This document shows positions 44,388-56,539 of a stretch of DNA of 64,000 nucleotides, in pieces. The position numbers and the translations under genes are program-made. The stretch is from Styela clava. Its lineage: Eukaryota > Chordata > Ascidiacea > Stolidobranchia > Styelidae. Below the pieces are notes generated by a model that did no database searches, was not told the origin of the DNA, and was given only the letters and a program-made list of their open reading frames with translations. The stretch covers positions 15,934,001-15,998,000 of the forward strand of contig NC_135251.1 in assembly GCF_964204865.1 (NCBI RefSeq), in the 5' to 3' direction. Positions within the stretch are counted from its first letter, which is position 1; the number at the start of each line of letters is the position of its first letter.

Positions 44388-44617
44388 CCTTTTTTTGCGG
44401 GAAGGATCTATTTGTAAAAAAGATTACGCAGTAAAGAATATGTCCTTAGTTCCAACGCAGACGTAGCCCGGTTACCACAGCCGCTGTAGCGTCTTTGTTC
44501 CGAGAAGATTAGATTGTGTATAGCTGGCGATGGACATAGCACAATGCACAAATACACTTATTGCAAAATTTTTCATTCTTATCATCCGTTATGTCTTTTG
44601 TTTTAACGCGTACCGTA

Positions 44618-44690
44618 GCCCGGTTAGCTCAGTCGGTAGAGCGTTGGACTTTTAATCCAACGGTCAAGGGTTCAAGTCCCTTATCGGGCG
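44618..44690 (+). tRNA. tRNA-Lys: tRNA-Lys(TTT), consensus copy with T7 terminator
   Basis: Exact consensus, GCGTACCGTA upstream and T7 downstream. 303 bp after 44315. Confidence 0.94.
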
Positions 44691-46063
44691 CCTTTTTTTG
44701 CGGGAAGGATCTATTTGTAAAAAAGATCACGCAGTAAAGAATATGTCCTTAGTTCCAACGCAGACGTAGCCCGGTTACCACAGCCGCTGGAGCGTCTTTG
44801 TTCCGAGAAGAATAGATTGTATATAGCTGGCGATGGACATAGCACAATGCACAAACACACTTATAATTGTATTAGCTGCTAAATCATTGATTTTTATCAT
44901 CAGTCATGTCTTTTGTTTGACTGCACACCGTAGCCCGGTTACCACAGCCGGTGGAGCGTCTTTGTTCCGGGAAGATTAGATTGTGTATAGCTGGTGTTGG
45001 ACATAGCAAATTGCACAAAGACACTTATAATTGTATTAGCTGCTAAATCATTGACTTTTATCATCCGTTATGTCTTTGGTTTTAATGCAGACCGTAGCCC
45101 AGTTAGCTCAATCGGTAGAGTGTTGAAGTTTTCATCCAACGATCAAGGAGTCAAGTGCGCTATCGGGCGCCCCTTTGTTCCGGAATAGTTCAATTTGTAA
45201 ACATAAATCACGCTGAGAAGATTAACGTTAGATTGTGTATAGCTGGTGTTGGACATAGCACAATGCACAATCACACTTATAATTGTATTAGCTGCCTAAT
45301 AAACAGATTCCGACGATCCGGTATATGTTTCGTTTAACGCGGACCGTAGCCCGGTTAGCTCAGTCGGTAGAGCGTCTTTGTTCCGGGAAGATTGGATTGT
45401 GTATAGATGGCGTTGGACATATCACAATGCAGAAACACACTTATATGTGTATTAGCTGCTAAAACATTGATTTTTATCATCCGTTATGTCTTTTGTTTTA
45501 ATGCGGACCGTAGCCCGGTTAGCTCAGTCGGTAGAGCGTTAAACTTTTTATCCAACGATCAAGGAGTCAAGTGCGCTATCGGGCGCCTCTTTGTTCCGGA
45601 ATAGTTCAATTTGTAAAAATAGATCATTAAAGAAATACGCAGCCGTAGCCCGGTTACCACAGCCGGTGGAGCGTCTTCATTCCGGGAAGATTAGATTGCG
45701 TATAGCTGGCGTTGGACATAGCACAATGCACAAACACACTTATAATTGTATTAGCTGCTAAATCATTGATTTTTATCGTCCGTTATGTCTTTTGTTTTAA
45801 TGCAGACGGTAGCCCGGTTAGCTCAATCGGTAGAGTGTTAAACTTTTTATCCAACGATCAAGGAGTCAAGTGCGCTATCGGGCGCCTCTTTGTTCCGGAA
45901 AGTTTCAATTTGTAAAAATAGATCACGCTGAGAAGATTAACGTTAGATTGTATACAGCTGGTGTTGGACATAGCACAATGCACAAACACACTTATAATTG
46001 TATTAGCTGCAAAATTTTTCATTTTTATCATCCGTTATGTCTTTTGTTTTAGCGCGGACCGTA

Positions 46064-46136
46064 GCCCGGTTAGCTCAGTCGGTATAGCGTTGGACTTTTA
46101 ATCCAACGGTCAAGGGTTCAAGTCCCTTATCGGGCG
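46064..46136 (+). tRNA. tRNA-Lys(TTT) variant, TATAGC D stem, T7 terminator
   Basis: Same change as 44315, one higher-order unit (1,749 bp) later. Confidence 0.76.
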
Positions 46137-46366
46137 CCTTTTTTTGCGGGAAGGATCTATTTGTAAAAAAGATTACGCAGTAAAGAATATGTCCTTAGTT
46201 CCAACGCAGACGTAGCCCGGTTACCACAGCCGCTGTAGCGTCTTTGTTCCGAGAAGATTAGATTGTGTATAGCTGGCGATGGACATAGCACAATGCACAA
46301 ACACACTTATTGCAAAATTTTTCATTCTTATCATCCGTTATGTCTTTTGTTTTAACGCGTACCGTA

Positions 46367-46439
46367 GCCCGGTTAGCTCAGTCGGTAGAGCGTTGGACTT
46401 TTAATCCAACGGTCAAGGGTTCAAGTCCCTTATCGGGCG
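46367..46439 (+). tRNA. tRNA-Lys: tRNA-Lys(TTT), consensus copy with T7 terminator
   Basis: Exact consensus; equivalent of 44618. Confidence 0.94.
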
Positions 46440-47699
46440 CCTTTTTTTGCGGGAAGGATCTATTTGTAAAAAAGATCACGCAGTAAAGAATATGTCCTTA
46501 GTTCCAACGCAGACGTAGCCCGGTTACCACAGCCGCTGGAGCGTCTTTGTTCCGAGAAGAATAGATTGTATATAGCTGGCGATGGACATAGCACAATGCA
46601 CAAACACACTTATAATTGTATTAGCTGCTAAATCATTGATTTTTATCATCAGTCATGTCTTTTGTTTGACTGCACACCGTAGCCCGGTTACCACAGCCGG
46701 TGGAGCGTCTTTGTTCCGGGAAGATTAGATTGTGTATAGCTGGTGTTGGACATAGCAAATTGCACAAAGACACTTATAATTGTATTAGCTGCTAAATCAT
46801 TGACTTTTATCATCCGTTATGTCTTTGGTTTTAATGCAGACCGTAGCCCAGTTAGCTCAATCGGTAGAGTGTTGAAGTTTTCATCCAACGATCAAGGAGT
46901 CAAGTGCGCTATCGGGCGCCCCTTTGTTCCGGAATAGTTCAATTTGTAAACATAAATCACGCTGAGAAGATTAACGTTAGATTGTGTATAGCTGGTGTTG
47001 GACATAACACAATGCACAATCACACTTATAATTGTATTAGCTGCCTAATAAACAGATTCCGACGATCCGGTATATGTTTCGTTTAACGCGGACCGTAGCC
47101 CGGTTAGCTCAGTCGGTAGAGCGTCTTTGTTCCGGGAAGATTAGATTGTGTATAGATGGCGTTGGACATATCACAATGCAGAAACACACTTATATGTGTA
47201 TTAGCTGCTAAAACATTGATTTTTATCATCCGTTATGTCTTTTGTTTTAATGCGGACCGTAGCCCGGTTAGCTCAGTCGGTAGAGCGTTAAACTTTTTAT
47301 CCAACGATCAAGGAGTCAAGTGCGCTATCGGGCGCCTCTTTGTTCCGGAATAGTTCAATTTGTAAAAATAGATCACGCTGAGAAGATTAACGTTAGATTG
47401 TGTATAGCTGGTGTTGGACATAGCACAATGCACAATCACACTTATTTATAATTGTATTAGCTGCTTAATAAACAGATTCCGATGATCCGGTATATGTTTC
47501 GTTTAACGCGGACCGTGGCCCGGTTAGCTCAGTCGGTAGAGTTACCTCAGTCGGTAGAGCGTCTTTGTTCCGGGAAGATTGGATTGTGTAAAGATGGCGT
47601 TGGACATATCACAATGCAGAAACACACTTATATGTGTATTAGCTGCTAAAACATTGATTTTTACCATGTGTTATATCTTTTGTTTTAATTCAGACCGTA

Positions 47700-47772
47700 G
47701 CCCGGTTAGCTCAGTCGGTAGAGCGTTGGACTTTTAATCCAACGGTCAAGGGTTCAAGTCCCTTATCGGGCG
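47700..47772 (+). tRNA. tRNA-Lys: tRNA-Lys(TTT), consensus copy
   Basis: Exact consensus; 3' flank CCTCTTTG. Confidence 0.92.
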
Positions 47773-48252
47773 CCTCTTTGTTTCGGGAAGGTTCAATTTG
47801 TAAAAATTAACACGCATTAAAGAATACGCAGCCGTAGCCCGGTTACCACAGCCGGTGGAGCGTCTTTGTTCCGGGAAGATTAGATTGCGTATAGCTGGCG
47901 TTGGACATAGCACAATGCACAAACACACTTATAATTGTATTAGCTGCTAAATCATTGATTTTTATCGTCCGTTATGTCTTTTGTTTTAATGCAGACGGTA
48001 GCCCGGTTAGCTCAATCGGTAGAGTGTTAAACTTTTTATCCAACGATCAAGGAGTCAAGTGCGCTATCGGGCGCCTCTTTGTTCCGGAAAGTTTCAATTT
48101 GTAAAAATAGATCACGCTGAGAAGATTAACGTTAGATTGTATACAGCTGGTGTTGGACATAGCACAATGCACAAACACACTTATAATTGTATTAGCTGCA
48201 AAATTTTTCATTTTTATCATCCGTTATGTCTTTTGTTTTAGCGCGGACCGTA

Positions 48253-48325
48253 GCCCGGTTAGCTCAGTCGGTATAGCGTTGGACTTTTAATCCAACGGTC
48301 AAGGGTTCAAGTCCCTTATCGGGCG
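48253..48325 (+). tRNA. tRNA-Lys(TTT) variant, TATAGC D stem, T7 terminator
   Basis: Same D-stem mismatch as 44315. Lies just outside the left palindrome arm. Confidence 0.76.
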
Positions 48326-48555
48326 CCTTTTTTTGCGGGAAGGATCTATTTGTAAAAAAGATTACGCAGTAAAGAATATGTCCTTAGTTCCAACGCAGAC
48401 GTAGCCCGGTTACCACAGCCGCTGTAGCGTCTTTGTTCCGAGAAGATTAGATTGTGTATAGCTGGCGATGGACATAGCACAATGCACAAACACACTTATT
48501 GCAAAATTTTTCATTCTTATCATCCGTTATGTCTTTTGTTTTAACGCGTACCGTA

Positions 48556-48628
48556 GCCCGGTTAGCTCAGTCGGTAGAGCGTTGGACTTTTAATCCAACG
48601 GTCAAGGGTTCAAGTCCCTTATCGGGCG
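48556..48628 (+). tRNA. tRNA-Lys: tRNA-Lys(TTT), consensus copy with T6 terminator
   Basis: Exact consensus. The mirror copy 63653-63725 has seven Ts instead of six. Confidence 0.94.
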
Positions 48629-50128
48629 CCTTTTTTGCGGGAAGGATCTATTTGTAAAAAAGATCACGCAGTAAAGAATATGTCCTTAGTTCCAACGCAG
48701 ACGTAGCCCGGTTACCACAGCCGCTGGAGCGTCTTTGTTTCGAGAAGAATAGATTGTATATAGCTGGCGATGGACATAGCACAATGCACAAACACACTTA
48801 TAATTGTATTAGCTGCTAAATCATTGATTTTTATCATCAGTCATGTCTTTTGTTTGACTGCACACCGTAGCCCGGTTACCACAGCCGGTGGAGCGTCTTT
48901 GTTCCGGGAAGATTAGATTGTGTATAGCTGGTGTTGGACATAGCAAATTGCACAAAGACACTTATAATTGTATTAGCTGCTAAATCATTGACTTTTATCA
49001 TCCGTTATGTCTTTGGTTTTAATGCAGACCGTAGCCCAGTTAGCTCAATCGGTAGAGTGTTGAAGTTTTCATCCAACGATCAAGGAGTCAAGTGCGCTTT
49101 CGGGCGCCCCTTTGTTCCGGAATAGTTCAATTTGTAAACATAAATCACGCTGAGAAGATTAACGTTAGATTGTGTATAGCTGGTGTTGGACATAGCACAA
49201 TGCACAATCACACTTATAATTGTATTAGCTGCTTAATAAACAGATTCCGACGATCCGGTATATGTTTCGTTTAACGCGGACCGTAGCCCGGTTAGCTCAG
49301 TCGGTAGAGTTACCTCAGTCGGTAGAGCGTCTTTGTTCCGGGAAGATTGAATTGTGTATAGATGGCGTTGGACATAGCAAATTGCACAAACACACTTATA
49401 ATTGTATTAGCTGCTAAATCATTGACTTTTATCATCCGTTATGTCTTTGATTTTAATGCAGACCGTAGCCCAGTTAGCTCAATCGGTAGAGTGTTGAAAT
49501 TTTTATCCAACGATCAAGGAGTCAAGTGCGCTATCGGGCGCCTCTTTGTTCCGGAAAGGTTCAATTTGTAAAAATAGATCACGCTGAGAAGATTAACGTT
49601 TGATTGTGTATAGCTGGCGTTGGACATAGCACAATGCACAAACACACCTATTTATAATTGTATTAGCTGCTAAATCATTCATTTTTATCATCTGTTATGT
49701 CTTTTTATTTTAATGCGGACCGTAGCACGGTTAGCTTAATCGGTAGAGTGTTGAACTTTTTATCCAACGATCAAGGAGTCAAGTGCGCTATCGGGCGCAT
49801 CTTTGTTCCGGAAAGGTTCAATTTGTAAAAATAGGTCACGCTGAGAAGATCAACGTTAGATTGTGTATAGCTGGTGTTGGACATAGCACAATGCACAAAC
49901 ACACTTATAATTGTTTTAGCTGCAAAATCATTGATTTTTATCATCCGTTATGTCTTTTGCTTTAATGCGGACCGTGGCCCGGTTACCACAGCCGCTGTAG
50001 CGTCTTTGTTCCGAGAAGATTAGATTGTGTATAGCTGGCGATGGACATAGCACAATGCACAAACACACTTATTGCAAAAATTTTCATTCTTATCATCCGT
50101 TATGTCTTTTGTTTTAACGCGTACCGTA

Positions 50129-50201
50129 GCCCGGTTAGCTCAGTCGGTAGAGCGTTGGACTTTTAATCCAACGGTCAAGGGTTCAAGTCCCTTATCGGGC
50201 G
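50129..50201 (+). tRNA. tRNA-Lys: tRNA-Lys(TTT), consensus copy with T7 terminator
   Basis: Exact consensus; mirror copy 62079-62151. Confidence 0.94.
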
Positions 50202-51550
50202 CCTTTTTTTGCGGGAAAGATCTATTTGTAAAAAAGATCACGCAGTAAAGAATATGTCCTTAGTTCCAACGCAGACGTAGCCCGGTTACCACAGCCGCTG
50301 GAGCGTCTTTGTTCCGAGAAGAATAGATTGTATATAGCTGGCGATGGACATAGCACAATGCACAAACACACTTATAATTGTATTAGCTGCTAAATCATTG
50401 ATTTTTATCATCAGTCATGTCTTTTGTTTGACTGCACACCGTAGCCCGGTTACCACAGCCGGTGGAGCGTCTTTGTTCCGGGAAGATTAGATTGTGTATA
50501 GCTGGTGTTGGACATAGCAAATTGCACAAAGACACTTATAATTGTATTAGCTGCTAAATCATTGACTTTTATCATCCGTTATGTCTTTGGTTTTAATGCA
50601 GACCGTAGCCCAGTTAGCTCAATCGGTAGAGTGTTGAAGTTTTCATCCAACGATCAAGGAGTCAAGTGCGCTATCGGGCGCCCCTTTGTTCCGGAATAGT
50701 TCAATTTGTAAACATAAATCACGCTGAGAAGATTAACGTTAGATTGTGTATAGCTGGTGTTGGACATAGCACAATGCACAATCACACTTATAATTGTATT
50801 AGCTGCTTAATAAACAGATTCCGACGATCCGGTATATGTTTCGTTTAACGCGGACCGTAGCCCGGTTAGCTCAGTCGGTAGAGTTACCTCAGTCGGTAGA
50901 GCGTCTTTGTTCCGGGAAGATTGAATTGTGTATAGATGGCGTTGGACATAGCAAATTGCACAAACACACTTATAATTGTATTAGCTGCTAAATCATTGAC
51001 TTTTATCATCCGTTATGTCTTTGGTTTTAATGCAGACCGTAGCCCAGTTAGCTCAATCGGTAGAGTGTTGAAATTTTTATCCAACGATCAAGGAGTCAAG
51101 TGCGCTATCGGGCGCCTCTTTGTTCCGGAAAGGTTCAATTTGTAAAAATAGATCACGCTGAGAAGATTAACGTTTGATTGTGTATAGCTGGCGTTGGACA
51201 TAGCACAATGCACAAACACACCTATTTATAATTGTATTAGCTGCTAAATCATTCATTTTTATCATCTGTTATGTCTTTTTATTTTAATGCGGACCGTAGC
51301 ACGGTTAGCTTAATCGGTAGAGTGTTGAACTTTTTATCCAACGATCAAGGAGTCAAGTGCGCTATCGGGCGCATCTTTGTTCCGGAAAGGTTCAATTTGT
51401 AAAAATAGGTCACGCTGAGAAGATCAACGTTAGATTGTGTATAGCTGGTGTTGGACATAGCACAATGCACAAACACACTTATAATTGTTTTAGCTGCAAA
51501 ATCATTGATTTTTATCATCCGTTATGTCTTTTGCTTTAATGCGGACCGTG

Positions 51551-51623
51551 GCCCGGTTAGCTCAGTCGGTAGAGCGTTGGACTTTTAATCCAACGGTCAA
51601 GGGTTCAAGTCCCTTATCGGGCG
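51551..51623 (+). tRNA. tRNA-Lys: tRNA-Lys(TTT), consensus copy
   Basis: Exact consensus; no adjacent T4 run; mirror copy 60657-60729. Confidence 0.92.
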
Positions 51624-52271
51624 CCTCTTTGTTCCGGGAAGGTTCAATTTTAAAAAAGATCAAGCATTAAATAATACGCAGACCGTAGCCCGGTTACCAC
51701 AGCCGGTGGAGCGTCTTTGTTCCGGGAAGATTAGATTGTGTATAAGCTGGCGTTGGACATAGCACAATGCATAAACACACTTATTTATACTTGTATTAGC
51801 TGCTAAATCATTCATTTTTATCATTTGTTATGTCTTTTGTTTTAATGCAGACCGTAGACGGTTAGATCAATCGGTAGAGTGTTGAACTTTTTATCCAACG
51901 ATCAAGTAGTCAAGTGCGCTATCGGGCGCCTCTTTGTTCCGGAAAGGTTCAATTTGTAAAAATAAATCACGCTGAGAAGATTCACGTTAGATTGTGTATA
52001 ACTGGTGTTGGACATTGCACAATGCACAAACACACTTATAGTTGCATTAGCTGCTTAACAAACAGATTCCGACGATCCGGTATGTGTTTCGTTTAACGCG
52101 GACCGTAGCCCGGTTAGCTCAGTCGGTAGAGCGTCTTTGTTCCGGGAAGATTGGATTGTGTATAGATGGCGTTGGACATATCACAATGCAGAAACACACT
52201 TATATGTGTATTAGATGCTAAAACATTGATTTTTACCATGTGTTATATCTTTTGTTTTAATTCAGACCGTA

Positions 52272-52344
52272 GCCCGGTTAGCTCAGTCGGTAGAGCGTTG
52301 GACTTTTAATCCAACGGTCAAGGGTTCAAGTCCCTTATCGGGCG
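52272..52344 (+). tRNA. tRNA-Lys: tRNA-Lys(TTT), consensus copy
   Basis: Exact consensus; mirror copy 59936-60008. Confidence 0.92.
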
Positions 52345-52993
52345 CCTCTTTGTTCCGGGAAGGTTCAATTTGTAAAAAAGATCACGCATTAATTAATACG
52401 CAGACCGTAGCCCGGTTACCACAGCCGGTGGAGCGTCTTTGTTCCGGGAAGATTAGATTGTGTATAAGCGGGCGTTGGACATAGCACAATGCATAAACAC
52501 ACTTATTTATACTTGTATTAGCTGCTAAATCATTCATTTTTATCATTTGTTATGTCTTTTGTTTTAATGCAGACCGTAGACGGTTAGATCAATCGGTAGA
52601 GTGTTGAACTTTTTATCCAACGATCAAGTAGTCAAGTGCGTTATCGGGCGCCTCTTTGTTCCGGAAAGGTTCAATTTGTAAAAATAAATCACGCTGAGAA
52701 GATTCACGTTAGATTGTGTATAACTGGTGTTGGACATTGCACAATGCACAAACACACTTATAATTGTATTAGCTGCTTAATAAACAGATTCCGACGATCC
52801 GGTATGTGTTTCGTTTAACGCGGACCGTGGCCCGGTTAGCTCAGTCGGTAGAGCGTCTTTGTTCCGGGAAGATTGGATTGTGTATAGATGGCGTTGGACA
52901 TATCACAATGCAGAAACACACTTATATGTGTCTTAGCTGCTAAAACATTGATTTTTACCATCCGTTATGTCTTTTGCTTTAATGCGGACCGTG

Positions 52994-53066
52994 GCCCGGT
53001 TAGCCCAGTCGGTAGAGCGTTGGACTTTTAATCCAACGGTCAAGGGTTCAAGTCCCTTATCGGGCG
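52994..53066 (+). tRNA. tRNA-Lys(TTT) variant, C12 in D stem
   Basis: D arm GCCC against GAGC (C-A mismatch); A box weakened. Otherwise consensus. Mirror copy 59214-59286 has the same change. Confidence 0.76.
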
Positions 53067-53294
53067 CCTCTTTGTTCCGGGAAGGTTCAATTTTAAAAAA
53101 GATCAAGCATTAAATAATACGCAGACCGTAGCCCGGTTACCACAGCCGGTGGAGCGTCTTTGTTCTGGGAAGATTAGATTGTATACAGCTGGTGTTGGAC
53201 ATAGCACAATGCACAAACACACTTATAATTGTATTAGCTGCAAAATTTTTCATTTTTATCATCCGTTATGTCTTTTGTTTTAACGCGGACCGTA

Positions 53295-53367
53295 GCCCGG
53301 TTAGCTCAGTCGGTATAGCGTTGGACTTTTAATCCAACGGTCAAGGGTTCAAGTCCCTTATCGGGCG
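53295..53367 (+). tRNA. tRNA-Lys(TTT) variant, TATAGC D stem, T7 terminator
   Basis: G22 to T as in 44315. In the right arm the corresponding copy (58913) is followed by a further 303-bp unit that is missing here. Confidence 0.76.
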
Positions 53368-54716
53368 CCTTTTTTTGCGGGAAGGATCTATGTGTAAAAA
53401 AGATCACGCAGTAAAGAATATGTCTTTAGTTCCAACGCAGACGTAGCCCGGTTACCACAGCCGCTGGAGCGTCTTTGTTCCGAGAAGAATAGATTGTATA
53501 TAGCTGGCGATGGACATAGCACAATGCACAAACACACTTATAATTGTATTAGCTGCTAAATCATTGATTTTTATCATCAGTCATGTCTTTTGTTTGACTG
53601 TACACCGTAGCCCGGTTACCACAGCCGGTGGAGCGTCTTTGTTCCGGGAAGATTAGATTGTGTATAGCTGGTGTTGGACCTAGCAAATTGCACAAAGACA
53701 CTTATAATTGTATTAGCTGCTAAATCATTGACTTTTATCATCCGTTATGTCTTTGGTTTTAATGCAGACCGTAGCCCAGTTAGCTCAATCGGTAGAGTGT
53801 TGAAGTTTTCATCCAACGATCAAGGAGTCAAGTGCGCTATCGGGCGCCCCTTTGTTCCGGAATAGTTCAATTTGTAAACATAAATCACGCTGAGAAGATT
53901 AACGTTAGATTGTGTATAGCTGGTGTTGGACATAGCACAATGCACAATCACACTTATAATTGTATTAGCTGCTTAATAAACAGATTCCGACGATCCGGTA
54001 TATGTTTCGTTTAACGCGGACCGTAGCCCGGTTAGCTCAGTCGGTAGAGTTACCTCAGTCGGTAGAGCGTCTTTGTTCCGGGAAGATTGAATTGTGTATA
54101 GATGGCGTTGGACATAGCAAATTGCACAAACACACTTATAATTGTATTAGCTGCTAAATCATTGACTTTTATCATCCGTTATGTCTTTGGTTTTAATGCA
54201 GACCGTAGCCCAGTTAGCTCAATCGGTAGAGTGTTGAAATTTTTATCCAACGATCAAGGAGTCAAGTGCGCTATCGGGCGCCTCTTTGTTCCGGAAAGGT
54301 TCAATTTGTAAAAATAGATCACGCTGAGAAGATTAACGTTTGATTGTGTATAGCTGGCGTTGGACATAGCACAATGCACAAACGCACCTATTTATAATTG
54401 TATTAGCTGCTAAATCATTCATTTTTATCATCTGTTATGTCTTTTTATTTTAATGCGGACCGTAGCACGGTTAGCTTAATCGGTAGAGTGTTGAACTTTT
54501 TATCCAACGATCAAGGAGTCAAGTGCGCTATCGGGCGCATCTTTGTTCCGGAAAGGTTCAATTTGTAAAAATAGGTCACGCTGAGAAGATCAACGTTAGA
54601 TTGTGTATAGCTGGTGTTGGACATAGCACAATGCACAAACACACTTATAATTGTATTAGCTGCAAAATCATTGATTTTTATCATCCGTTATGTGTTTTGC
54701 TTTAATGCGGACCGTG

Positions 54717-54789
54717 GCCCGGTTAGCTCAGTCGGTAGAGCGTTGGACTTTTAATCCAACGGTCAAGGGTTCAAGTCCCTTATCGGGCG
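54717..54789 (+). tRNA. tRNA-Lys: tRNA-Lys(TTT), consensus copy
   Basis: Exact consensus. The upstream spacer has TGTGTTTTGC instead of TGTCTTTTGC, shared only with the mirror copy 57188-57260. Confidence 0.92.
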
Positions 54790-55437
54790 CCTCTTTGTTC
54801 CGGGAAGGTTCAATTTTAAAAAAGATCAAGCATTAAATAATACGCAGACCGTAGCCCGGTTACCACAGCCGGTGGAGCGTCTTTGTTCCGGGAAGATTAG
54901 ATTGTGTATAAGCTGGCGTTGGACATAGCACAATGCATAAACACACTTATTTATACTTGTATTAGCTGCTAAATCATTCATTTTTATCATTTGTTATGTC
55001 TTTTGTTTTAATGCAGACCGTAGACGGTTAGATCAATCGGTAGAGTGTTGAACTTTTTATCCAACGATCAAGTAGTCAAGTGCGCTATCGGGCGCCTCTT
55101 TGTTCCGGAAAGGTTCAATTTGTAAAAATAAATCACGCTGAGAAGATTCACGTTAGATTGTGTATAACTGGTGTTGGACATTGCACAATGCACAAACCCA
55201 CTTATAATTGCATTAGCTGCTTAATAAACAGATTCCGACGATCCGGTATGTGTTTCGTTTAACGCGGACCGTGGCCCGGTTAGCTCAGTCGATAGAGCGT
55301 CTTTGTTCCGGGAAGATTGGATTGTGTATAGATGGCGTTGGACATATCACAATGCAGAAACACACTTATATGTGTATTAGCTGCTAAAACATTGATTTTT
55401 ACCATGTGTTATATCTTTTGTTTCAATTCACACCGTA

Positions 55438-55510
55438 GCCCGGTTAGCTCAGTCGGTAGAGCGTTGGACTTTTAATCCGACGGTCAAGGATTCAAGTCCC
55501 TTATCGGGCG
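55438..55510 (+). tRNA. tRNA-Lys(TTT) variant with T-arm change
   Basis: TCCGA in the anticodon stem (wobble pair) and G53 to A in the T arm (AAGGA, breaking the conserved 53-61 pair and the B box). The mirror copy 56467 shares the first change but not the second. Confidence 0.68.
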
Positions 55511-55793
55511 CCTCTTTGTTTCGGGAAGGTTCAATTTGTAAAAATTAACACGCATTAAAGAATACGCAGCCGTAGCCCGGTTACCACAGCCGGTGGAGCG
55601 TCTTTGTTCCGGGAAGATTAGATTGCGTATAACTGGCGTTGGACATAGCACAATGCACAAACACACTTATAATTGTATTAGCTGCTAAATCATCGATTTT
55701 TATCGTCCTTTATGTCTTTTGTTTTAATGCAGACGGTAGCCCGGTTAGCTCAATCGGTAGAGTGTTAAACTTTTTATCCAACGATCAAGGAGT

Positions 55794-56183
55794 TCTTCTC
55801 GGAACAAAGACGCTCCAGCGGCTGTGGTAACCGGGCTACGTCTGCGTTGGAACTAAGGACATATTCTTTACTGCGTGATCTTTTTTACAAATAGATTCTT
55901 CCCGCAAAAAAGGCGCCCGATAAGGGACTTGAACCCTTGACCGTTGGATTAAAAGTCCAACGCTCTACCGACTGAGCTAACCGGGCTACGGTACGCGTTA
56001 AAACAAAAGACATAACGGATGATAAGAATGAAAATTTTTGCAGCTAATACAATTATAAGTGTGTTTGTGCATTGTGCTATGTCCAACACCAGCTGTATAC
56101 AATCTAACGTTAATCTTCTCAGCGTGATCTATTTTTACAAATTGAAATTTTCCGGAACAAAGAGGCGCCCGATAGCGCACTTG
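55794..56183. other. Asymmetric centre (390 bp) of the palindrome
   Basis: At 55793/55794 the + strand switches from ATCAAGGAG inside a tRNA pseudogene to TTCTTCTCGGAAC, which is spacer in reverse orientation. The two sources share at most a base or two at the join. The 390 bp have no partner on the left side and contain one tRNA 5' fragment and one intact - strand tRNA. This is the layout of an inverted duplication with a short unpaired loop. Confidence 0.88.
55914..55986 (-). tRNA. tRNA-Lys: tRNA-Lys(TTT), consensus copy with T6 terminator, reverse strand
   Basis: Exact consensus on the - strand, with six Ts after it (read as As on +). It lies in the unpaired centre of the palindrome and so has no mirror copy. 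Confidence 0.94.
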
Positions 56184-56466
56184 ACTCCTTGATCGTTGGA
56201 TAAAAAGTTTAACACTCTACCGATTGAGCTAACCGGGCTACCGTCTGCATTAAAACAAAAGACATAAAGGACGATAAAAATCAATGATTTAGCAGCTAAT
56301 ACAATTATAAGTGTGTTTGTGCATTGTGCTATGTCCAACGCCAGTTATACGCAATCTAATCTTCCCGGAACAAAGACGCTCCACCGGCTGTGGTAACCGG
56401 GCTACGGCTGCGTATTCTTTAATGCGTGTTAATTTTTACAAATTGAACCTTCCCGAAACAAAGAGG

Positions 56467-56539
56467 CGCCCGATAAGGGACTTGAACCCTTGACCGTCGG
56501 ATTAAAAGTCCAACGCTCTACCGACTGAGCTAACCGGGC
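56467..56539 (-). tRNA. tRNA-Lys: tRNA-Lys(TTT), near-consensus copy, reverse strand
   Basis: Only change: anticodon stem TCCGA (T-G wobble at pair 28-42). The T arm is intact, unlike the mirror copy 55438. Confidence 0.85.

Larger units (their letters stand above)
34339..55600 (+). pseudogene. tRNA-Lys 5' fragments (family, 34.0-55.8 kb)
   Basis: Altered D arm (CCAC/GTGG or CCAC with CGCTGG/CGCTGT): starts 34339, 34660, 35233, 35994, 36297, 36868, 37189, 37762, 38539, 38837, 39578, 40204, 40368, 41611, 42332, 42901, 43191, 43899, 44466, 44769, 44933, 45648, 46215, 46518, 46682, 47837, 48404, 48706, 48870, 49977, 50280, 50444, 51688, 52410, 53131, 53446, 53610, 54854, 55575. Normal D arm: 39257, 42031, 43598, 45349, 47098, 52108, 52830, 55274. 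Normal D arm with the partial D-arm repeat: 35675, 38204, 40784, 47518, 49286, 50860, 54026. Confidence 0.78.
34507..55793 (+). pseudogene. Full-length tRNA-Lys pseudogenes with destroyed T arm (family, 34.0-55.8 kb)
   Basis: Same AAGGAGTCAAGTGCGCT lesion as in the first 34 kb. Starts: 34507, 34824, 35423, 37036, 37353, 37952, 39425, 39742, 40532, 40965, 41222, 42496, 44063, 45097, 45513, 45812, 46846, 47262, 48001, 49034, 49468, 49725, 50608, 51042, 51299, 53774, 54208, 54465. A 72-nt subclass begins GACGG, having lost an acceptor base, and has GATC in the D arm: 36466, 39006, 41780, 43347, 51857, 52579, 55023. The copy at 55739-55793 is cut off by the inversion junction. Confidence 0.8.
40200..55793 (+). 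repeat. Region of short higher-order units (about 1.57-3.17 kb spacing)
   Basis: The same ordered block (T-arm-dead copy, 5' fragments, tRNA with TATAGC D stem, tRNA with GTACC flank) recurs. Distances between equivalent landmarks are 1,567 (42496 to 44063), 1,749 (44063 to 45812), 2,189 (45812 to 48001), 1,574 (49034 to 50608) and 3,166 (50608 to 53774). The unequal lengths fit repeated unequal crossing-over. Confidence 0.75.
48402..55793. repeat. Left arm of a large palindrome
   Basis: Reverse complement of 56184-63878. Mirror positions sum to 111,977 for 53.4-55.8 kb and to 112,280 further out, the shift coming from a 303-bp segment present only in the right arm. Variants shared by both arms (for example TGTGTTTTGC upstream of 54717 and its mirror) show one arm was copied from the other. 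The outer limit is where the left arm reads CGCAGACGTAGCCC and the right one GGACCGTGGCCC. Confidence 0.9.
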
